Source: Planctomicrobium piriforme (GTDB lineage: Bacteria > Planctomycetota > Planctomycetia > Pirellulales > PNKZ01). From it: a stretch of DNA of 12,491 bases. Shown here piece by piece: positions 7,609 through 12,491 of this stretch. The stretch is taken from contig CAMCTH010000072.1 in NCBI GenBank assembly GCA_945877965.1, positions 1-12,491 on the forward strand. Reading direction: 5' to 3'. Made by a program: the position numbers and the translations under genes. Below the pieces are notes generated by a model. That model was not told where the DNA came from and did not search any database. It saw only the letters and a list, made by a program, of their open reading frames with translations. Position 1 is the first letter of the stretch. Each line of letters starts with the position of its first letter.

Positions 7609-9083
7609 ACGGGCTCCTCAAGCGAGAACGACGGTCTTACTATTTCGTCCAAAGGGAAAATAGGCCGCACACATCGGCGGTAAGGCAGCGAGCGCAGGTT
7701 CGCGCTGGTTGATCCGGGAACGTCGACGGGAATCATCTTGGCGGCGATTGATTCGTACCACGTTCGGTATCCGTTCGGCGACTTGACGACGACCAGATCG
7801 AATGCCTGCGGCTCCAGCCCGTGAGCTTGGAAGACGCGGCGACCGACGACGTACACGGGCCGTTCGGTGGCGAAGATCGTGATCGACCCGACGGCGAGGA
7901 CCGCGGCTCGCCCGCCGTTGCTCTCGGTCCCGTCTTCGTAACAAAACGGTTTGTCGTGCAAGCTGACGACGCGACCCATGACGACCAGCGGTATGAACCG
8001 GCCCGGGTCGAGCGTTCCGCCGAGCGGCACGGCGCATTCCGCACCGACGCCTGCGGCATGCATCGCGGCGACGGCGGGGGCGTCGACGATTGGTACGAGC
8101 GCCCGTTTGGAGAATCGATGTTCTCTGAGACCGCGGAGGATCGCGTTGCTATCGCCCGAGGCGCCGCTGGCCGTCGCGTCGGCTCCATCGGAGAATATCG
8201 CCAGGCCCGCGGTCTGCTCGGCAAGACGGATTGCCTCATCGAGCGACGTGAGTTGTGCCTGAAACCGCTCACGGTTCCGCCACATGAAGCGAGCGATTCG
8301 CAGGGCTTCGCGTTCGGCGCGTGGCCGATCGCCGCTGGTGGTCACGATGACGTTCGACTGCAAGGCCGGAACGTCGGTGAAGGCGTTGCCGATGATCACC
8401 CCCGCGGCGAGCCCGCCGGGCGAACTTTCGACGGCTTGGCACATCCTGATCGCTTCGCCGAAGCGTCCGGTCGCCGTGATTAACTCATCGCCGCGAACGA
8501 GCATCGGCAACGGCACGCGGGCGGTCGTCGGCCGGATTTCGCCGGCGAGTAATCGCAACAGGTTACGGGCCGCCCGCGCGCCGGTCTCGTAGTGATCGAC
8601 GTGCGGGTACGTGTGATACGGCACGAGGATGTCGGCCGCGGTGAGCATTTGATCCGTCAAAACCGCATGCAAATCGAGTGACGCCACGAGCGGCTTCGAA
8701 CCAAGCAGATCTCGCATCGCCGTAAGGAGCCGTCCCTCGGGATCGTCTTCAGCCTCGCCTGCCATCGCACCGTGCAGGCAGACATAGGCGGCATCGACGT
8801 CGCGGTGGGCTTGCACACGTTCGAGCAATTCACGAAGCAACCGATCGAGATCGTCACAAGCAACCGGCCCGCCCGAAACGGCCGCGGCGGCTAACGTCGG
8901 AACTATTTCAATCCCTTCGGCGGCGCGAAAGACGTCAATCGCACCGGCGAGTTCGGTCTTCGTCCCGGCGTAAGTAGAAAGAATCACATCGCCGACGGTG
9001 ATCTGGAAATCGCCGTACCGCGTTGGCGCCGGATTGAACGTCGCGGTCTCCTGCTTCAATTCAGCGATGAGAATTCGCGACAT
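7605..9083 (-). CDS. M81 family metallohydrolase (MlrC-like)
   Basis: 492 residues, the usual length for the family, with an N-terminal MlrC domain (about 1-300) and an MlrC C-terminal domain (about 310-480). Seen directly: an opening RILIAELKQETATFNP, LHGAM at 103-107, SLDLHA with Asp137 and His139, and HTYPHVDHYETG at 157-168. By comparison with MlrC, the zinc site is the Asp-x-His pair plus His161. MlrC cleaves linearised microcystin, but most relatives sit in small-molecule catabolic clusters and probably cut other amide or related bonds. No signal peptide is visible, so it acts in the cytoplasm. It starts one base after the amidohydrolase stop (TGATATG) and overlaps the enolase-family gene by 4 bp, so its job is tied to those two. 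A role in toxin degradation is not supported by this setting. Confidence 0.92.
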   Translation of the reverse strand: MSRILIAELKQETATFNPAPTRYGDFQITVGDVILSTYAGTKTELAGAIDVFRAAEGIEIVPTLAAAAVSGGPVACDDLDRLLRELLERVQAHRDVDAAYVCLHGAMAGEAEDDPEGRLLTAMRDLLGSKPLVASLDLHAVLTDQMLTAADILVPYHTYPHVDHYETGARAARNLLRLLAGEIRPTTARVPLPMLVRGDELITATGRFGEAIRMCQAVESSPGGLAAGVIIGNAFTDVPALQSNVIVTTSGDRPRAEREALRIARFMWRNRERFQAQLTSLDEAIRLAEQTAGLAIFSDGADATASGASGDSNAILRGLREHRFSKRALVPIVDAPAVAAMHAAGVGAECAVPLGGTLDPGRFIPLVVMGRVVSLHDKPFCYEDGTESNGGRAAVLAVGSITIFATERPVYVVGRRVFQAHGLEPQAFDLVVVKSPNGYRTWYESIAAKMIPVDVPGSTSANLRSLPYRRCVRPIFPLDEIVRPSFSLEEPV

Positions 9084-9084
9084 A

Positions 9085-10248
9085 TCAATCCGCCAAATGC
9101 CTTGCGCGGAGTCCGCTGCCGCCGGGGACGACTTCGCCGCGACGGACCGTCACGGCGGCCGAGAGGAGTTCTCGACCGATACGATGTCCGCCGTAACTGT
9201 CGGTGAACTTGAATCGCCCTTCACGACGTTCCAACACGGCAATGTCGGCCCGCGTTCCGACTCGCAGGGTTCCTAACTCGTTGTCACGTTTCAGAATCGC
9301 CGCGGGCCGCGTCGTCGACATTTCGATTACGCGGTCGAGCGGCAGGCCGAGCATCAAATACTTGCTCATGGTCGTCGGCATATCGAACACCGGTCCGCCG
9401 ATGCAAGCGGTGTGCAGATCGGTGCTAATCGTCGTCGGCCAGAAGTCCTGTGCGGCCGCCGCCTCGACGACTTCCCAGTGAAAGCTGCCCGAGCCGTGGC
9501 CGACGTCGAAGACGACGCCGCGTTGGGCCGCGGCACGAACTTCGTCGAACACACGCCCGGTATCGTCGGTAATTCGTGTGCTGCCGCCCTTGAAGCAGTG
9601 TGTGATGCAGTCGCCCGGCGCCAAGTGTTCGAGCATCTCGGGAATCGTCATCGGGCTTTCGCCGATGTGAACCATCAGCCAGGTACCGCTCTCGCGGGCG
9701 GCCCGAACAGCGTCGCGAAAGTTGGCCCAGCCATCAGCCCCTTCGCCGATGATATGCGTGCCCGCACGAATCTTTACCCCGACGGCAACGTCCGGGTGTT
9801 CGCGGATCATCCGCACGGTCCCCTTAACGTCGGCATAACGGCGATCGAGCAACTCGCCGAGGTTCGCCGCAATCAGCCCGATGCACGACAAGTTCACCAG
9901 GGCCAACACCTCGGTGCGGGCCCGGTCGATCGTCTCGCGGCGAAAGGGGGCGAAGTTGTACGAACCGGCAGTCCCAGCGTCGAGCATCGTCGTCACTCCG
10001 CCGGCCGCACAAAGTGGATCGGGCTCCAGGCCGTACGGCGAGTGCGGATAAACGTGTACGTGCAGATCGATCAGCCCCGGTACGACGAATAGGCCGCGAG
10101 CATCGATCGTTCGTTTCGCCTCGACCTCGTCCAACCGTTCGCCGACCGCGGCAATCCGGTCGCCGCTCACGGCAACGTCGCGGACTCCGCGCAATCGCTG
10201 CGAGGGATCGATCACCTCGCCGCCACGAAGGAGCAGATCACATTTCAT
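9085..10248 (-). CDS. Amidohydrolase/deacetylase family metallohydrolase (cog3964 type)
   Basis: 387 residues, the normal family length. Metal-site residues of the amidohydrolase superfamily are all present: His63-x-His65 (DLHVHVYPHS), Lys159 (VGVKIRAG, probably carboxylated as a bridging ligand), His194 (MVHIGES), His217 (ITHCFKGG) and Asp277 (STDLHT). The sequence pattern, including VYPHSPYG, AGTAGSYNF and GHGSGSFHW, is that of the cog3964 group, often misannotated as dihydroorotase. Its characterised members (such as Atu3266) cleave acetyl esters of alpha-hydroxy acids in vitro, and some relatives are thought to be deacetylases. The chosen ATG at 10248 gives the family N-terminus MKCDLLLRGG; the frame is open to 10758, but that extension is antisense to the divergent gene and has no family similarity. 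First gene of the minus-strand operon, so it may act first on an acylated substrate. The ribosome binding site is weak. Confidence 0.92.
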   Translation of the reverse strand: MKCDLLLRGGEVIDPSQRLRGVRDVAVSGDRIAAVGERLDEVEAKRTIDARGLFVVPGLIDLHVHVYPHSPYGLEPDPLCAAGGVTTMLDAGTAGSYNFAPFRRETIDRARTEVLALVNLSCIGLIAANLGELLDRRYADVKGTVRMIREHPDVAVGVKIRAGTHIIGEGADGWANFRDAVRAARESGTWLMVHIGESPMTIPEMLEHLAPGDCITHCFKGGSTRITDDTGRVFDEVRAAAQRGVVFDVGHGSGSFHWEVVEAAAAQDFWPTTISTDLHTACIGGPVFDMPTTMSKYLMLGLPLDRVIEMSTTRPAAILKRDNELGTLRVGTRADIAVLERREGRFKFTDSYGGHRIGRELLSAAVTVRRGEVVPGGSGLRARHLAD

Positions 10249-10369
10249 TGGAAAGATTCCCGGCACGGCGCGTCGACCCGCGTGTTGTGCGCCATTATGA
10301 TGCATCAGACGCATCGGCATTATTGGATGCGATTTTTCGGCGTCCTGCAACCTGAGGAAAATACTTGCC
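10249..10369. promoter_or_regulatory. Divergent control region shared by the two catabolic operons
   Basis: 121 bp between the amidohydrolase and plus-strand enolase-family genes. It must hold both promoters. On the minus strand CATAAT (10294-10299) is a good -10 box but has no good -35. On the plus strand TTATGA (10295-10300), 17 bp, CATTAT (10318-10323) is a weak match. The palindrome cluster at 10298-10331 overlaps both. GAGGA at 10354-10358 is the ribosome binding site of the plus-strand gene. Confidence 0.4.
10298..10331. promoter_or_regulatory. Cluster of GATGC/GCATC half-sites, candidate operator
   Basis: TGATGCATCA (10298-10307) is a perfect 10-bp palindrome. CGCATC (10310-10315) and GATGCG (10326-10331) form a perfect 6-bp inverted repeat with a 10-bp spacer. 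Together they give four GATGC half-sites in 34 bp. CATTAT also occurs twice, 25 bp apart (10293-10298 and 10318-10323), with GATGC following each copy. Placement over the candidate -10 of the minus-strand operon suits a repressor that controls both directions. Which regulator binds is unknown; none is encoded in the window. Confidence 0.4.
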
Positions 10370-11449
10370 ATGCGCGTGACCGGCGTGAGCGTCGTCGTCG
10401 TCGAGGTGCCGCAGATCGCGCCGATCGCGCCGTATCGCTCGCATGTGCGAAGCAGTTCGACGACGCAAAGCGGCATCGTGCGTGTCGACACCGATGAGGG
10501 TCTCATCGGTTGGGGCGAGTTCAACGTCAACTTCTTGCCGAACCTCAGCGGCCGGCGAATGAAGGCGGAGGCCCAATGGCTCGTCGGCCGCGATCCGCAG
10601 AACCTCGCGGCGTTCCATCGCGACTGTCGGCTGGAAACGCGACTCAAGTCGGGCCTTGAACTTGCGCTGTGGGACGTCGCGGGTAAGGCCGTCGGATTGC
10701 CGGTTGCTGCATTATTGGGTGGAGTGATTCGCCCGCGGATTGCGCTGGCGGCGTGCATGGGAATTCAAACGTACGAACGAGCCGGCGAGATCGCGGCCTA
10801 TTACGTCGAACAAGGATTCGGCACGCTGAAGACCAAGGCCGGTGCCGACATGACCGAAGACCTGCAGATGGTCCGCGGCATTCGCGATGCCGTCGGCGAT
10901 CGACTGAAGCTGCGAATCGATCCGAACCGGGCCTATACGCCTGCGCAAGCGGCCGAGTTGGCGAAGCGTTTAGAGCCCTACGACTTGGAATACTTCGAAC
11001 AGCCGATTCCCGCCGAACCGCTGAGCGATGCGGCCTGGCTACGGAAGCAGAGTCGGACGCCGATCGCGTTGAACGAAAGCGTCGTCGGTCCGGTGAGCGT
11101 GATCGACATTCTTCGCGCCGACGCTGCAGCGTTCATCCTGCCCGACACGCACATCGCCGGTGGAATTCTGCCGTGCGTTTCGATCGGTCGCATCTGCGAG
11201 GCTGCCGGGTTGCCCTGCATCATGCACTGCGGACACGACCTGGGCCCGAAGACCGCGGCGATGCTGCATGTGGCGGCGGCCTGCCCGGCGTACACGTTGG
11301 CGAACGATTCGACCTACTACGGTTTGGAAGACGACGTGATTACCGAACGCCTGCAGATCGAGCGCGGCACGATCGCCGTGCCGACCAAGCCGGGCCTGGG
11401 CGTAGAAGGCGACCCGGAGCGGATTGCGCGCTACACCGTCGATTGTTAA
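10370..11449 (+). CDS. Enolase-superfamily enzyme with Lys-x-Lys motif, mandelate racemase-like
   Basis: 359 residues. The capping domain (about 1-118) ends in ELALWDVAGKAVGLPVAALLGG; the barrel follows. Catalytic residues seen: Lys154-Thr-Lys156 (TLKTKAG) on the second strand, metal ligands Asp184 (RIDPNRAY), Glu210 (YFEQP) and Glu236 (ALNES, where many relatives have Asp before the Glu), and the Asp259 (LPDTHIAGG)/His286 (MHCGHDLG) dyad. With bases on both faces it could racemise, epimerise or dehydrate a hydroxy or sugar acid. It is only distantly similar to the minus-strand enolase-family gene and differs in the Lys motif, so the two are unlikely to be simple duplicates and probably do different steps. 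The ATG at 10370 has GAGGA 11 nt upstream. The SelA-like gene starts 12 bp after its stop, so they are one operon. Substrate unknown. Confidence 0.92.
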   Translation: MRVTGVSVVVVEVPQIAPIAPYRSHVRSSSTTQSGIVRVDTDEGLIGWGEFNVNFLPNLSGRRMKAEAQWLVGRDPQNLAAFHRDCRLETRLKSGLELALWDVAGKAVGLPVAALLGGVIRPRIALAACMGIQTYERAGEIAAYYVEQGFGTLKTKAGADMTEDLQMVRGIRDAVGDRLKLRIDPNRAYTPAQAAELAKRLEPYDLEYFEQPIPAEPLSDAAWLRKQSRTPIALNESVVGPVSVIDILRADAAAFILPDTHIAGGILPCVSIGRICEAAGLPCIMHCGHDLGPKTAAMLHVAAACPAYTLANDSTYYGLEDDVITERLQIERGTIAVPTKPGLGVEGDPERIARYTVDC

Positions 11450-11461
11450 GGAACCCGATGC

Positions 11462-12491
11462 ATGGACTTGTTCGAACGCTACGAACTGCGACGAGTCATT
11501 AACGCTTGTGGGAAGATGACCCACTTGGCCGGTGCAATCGTTTTGCCCGAGATCGCGGCTGTGGCGGCCGAGTCATTGAAACACTTCTTCGTGCTCGACG
11601 AGCTGCAGGCCGCGGCGGGGCGCGTGATTACAGCGGCGACCGGTGCCGAAAGCGGCTGCGTCACCGCCTGCACGGCGGCGGGGATCACGCTCGGCGTCGC
11701 CGCCTGCATGACCGGCAACGACATCGCCAAGGTCCATCAACTGCCCGACGACGCGGGAATGCCGTCGCGCGTGCTGATTCAAAAGGGACATTGCATCGAC
11801 TACGGCAATCCGATCACGCAGTCGATTCGTTTGGCGGGGGCGACGGCCGTCGAGGCCGGCGTCATCAACCGTTGCACGTCCGCCGACCTGCGGCACGAGT
11901 TGAACAAAGGAGGCGTCGCCGCGATCGTCCACGTCGAATCGCATCACACAGTGCGTTACGGCTGGGTCGTGCTGCCCGAGCTGGTGAAGCTGGCGCATGA
12001 ATACAAGGTGCCGGTGATCGTCGACGGCGCAGCCCAAGACCTGCGGTTGAAGGAGTTGGTTGCCACGGGGGCTGACCTCGTTGTGGCCAGCGCGCATAAG
12101 TACCTCTGTTCGACGACCGGCGGTATCGTCGCCGGTCGTCGGGCGTTGGTCGAGGCCGTTTATCTGCAGAATCGAGGCATCGGCCGAACGATGAAGGCCG
12201 GCAAAGAGGCGATCCTCGGCGCGATGGCGGCACTCGACCTTCGAAGCCGTCAGGACGTTGCGGCCTGGACGGCCGAGCAGGACCGCAAGGTTGCCAAAAT
12301 TCTAAAGCTGCTGGCCGACCTGCCGGGTCTGACCTTGCAGGTCGACGCCGATCCGAACGGCAATCCGTTCTCACGCGCCCGACTGACGCCCGACCCGAAT
12401 ACGACCGGTCACACGGCCGCATCACTTACGGTCGCCTTAGCCGCCGGCAACCCGACGATCGTCGCTCGCTCGCATCATACCGACGAAGGCT
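11462..12491 (+). CDS. SelA/DgaE-like PLP-dependent enzyme, C-terminus cut by the window edge
   Basis: 343 residues are visible of an aminotransferase class V-fold, SelA-like PLP enzyme. Seen directly: RRVINACGKMT near the N-terminus (the INAxG signature), Asp188 in VIVDGAAQD, which should bind the PLP ring nitrogen, and Lys213 in SAHKYLCSTTGG, the predicted Schiff-base lysine. Close relatives include D-glucosaminate-6-phosphate ammonia-lyase (DgaE) and enzymes often labelled L-seryl-tRNA(Sec) selenium transferase. With no selenocysteine genes near and sugar-acid-type enzymes next door, an elimination reaction on an amino or hydroxy acid is the better guess. The start ATG at 11462 has AAGGA nine nt upstream; an ATG at 11458 is out of frame. 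It follows the enolase-family gene by 12 bp in the same operon. The missing C-terminal part, perhaps 30-60 residues, prevents a firmer call. Confidence 0.88.
   Translation, partial: MDLFERYELRRVINACGKMTHLAGAIVLPEIAAVAAESLKHFFVLDELQAAAGRVITAATGAESGCVTACTAAGITLGVAACMTGNDIAKVHQLPDDAGMPSRVLIQKGHCIDYGNPITQSIRLAGATAVEAGVINRCTSADLRHELNKGGVAAIVHVESHHTVRYGWVVLPELVKLAHEYKVPVIVDGAAQDLRLKELVATGADLVVASAHKYLCSTTGGIVAGRRALVEAVYLQNRGIGRTMKAGKEAILGAMAALDLRSRQDVAAWTAEQDRKVAKILKLLADLPGLTLQVDADPNGNPFSRARLTPDPNTTGHTAASLTVALAAGNPTIVARSHHTDEG

Noticed and set aside
7821..8483. A 220-codon plus-strand open frame opposite the M81 gene
   Set aside because: Antisense to a gene with complete M81 motifs; its translation shows no domain or signal and lacks a ribosome binding site.
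10249..10758. A 170-codon N-terminal extension of the amidohydrolase frame, antisense to the plus-strand enolase-family gene
   Set aside because: The amidohydrolase family begins at MKCDLLLRGG; the extension is low-complexity Ser/Arg/Thr-rich sequence complementary to a real gene and has no family pattern.
1..12491. Defence system, CRISPR array, mobile element or phage remnant
   Set aside because: No direct-repeat array, transposase, integrase, nuclease-like protein or terminal inverted repeats were seen; all real genes are metabolic or planctomycete-type secreted proteins.

Overview
The window most likely comes from a planctomycete (Pirellula/Rhodopirellula-like). The main reason is a gene pair typical of that phylum: a secreted cytochrome-c protein with PSCyt1, DUF1549 and DUF1553 domains next to a Tat-exported DUF1501 protein. 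Base composition is GC-rich throughout and codon use looks uniform, so I see no sign of recent transfer. There is no tRNA, rRNA, CRISPR array, insertion sequence or phage gene.

Left block (1-6426). On the minus strand, reading right to left, lie the PSCyt1/DUF1549/DUF1553 protein (1870-4584), a DUF1501 protein (428-1849) and the start of an aldo/keto reductase that runs off the left edge (1-361). They are closely spaced and could be one transcript. A 450-bp divergent intergenic region (4585-5034) separates them from a second, plus-strand DUF1501 gene (5035-6426). That region holds a fair sigma70-like promoter, a leader hairpin and a cluster of inverted repeats. Both DUF1501 proteins carry twin-arginine signals and the cytochrome has a Sec-like signal, so these are probably periplasmic proteins. 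Planctomycetes carry many such pairs, usually thought to act in polysaccharide or organic matter breakdown, but their exact reactions are not established.

Right block (6493-12491). This looks like a catabolic locus of two divergent operons sharing a 121-bp control region (10249-10369). The minus-strand operon is very tight (1-bp gap, then a 4-bp overlap). It encodes a cog3964-type amidohydrolase/deacetylase, an M81 (MlrC-like) metallohydrolase and an enolase-superfamily (mandelate racemase-like) enzyme. The plus-strand operon encodes a second, different enolase-superfamily enzyme and, 12 bp later, a SelA/DgaE-like PLP enzyme cut by the right edge. The likely logic is hydrolysis of an acyl or amide-linked acid, then epimerisation or dehydration by the enolase-family enzymes and PLP-dependent elimination. 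The substrate cannot be read from the sequence. No transporter or regulator lies in the window. The shared control region contains a tight cluster of GATGC/GCATC half-sites, including a perfect TGATGCATCA palindrome, that could be the operator.

I found no convincing rho-independent terminator, including in the 66-bp convergent gap at 6427-6492.
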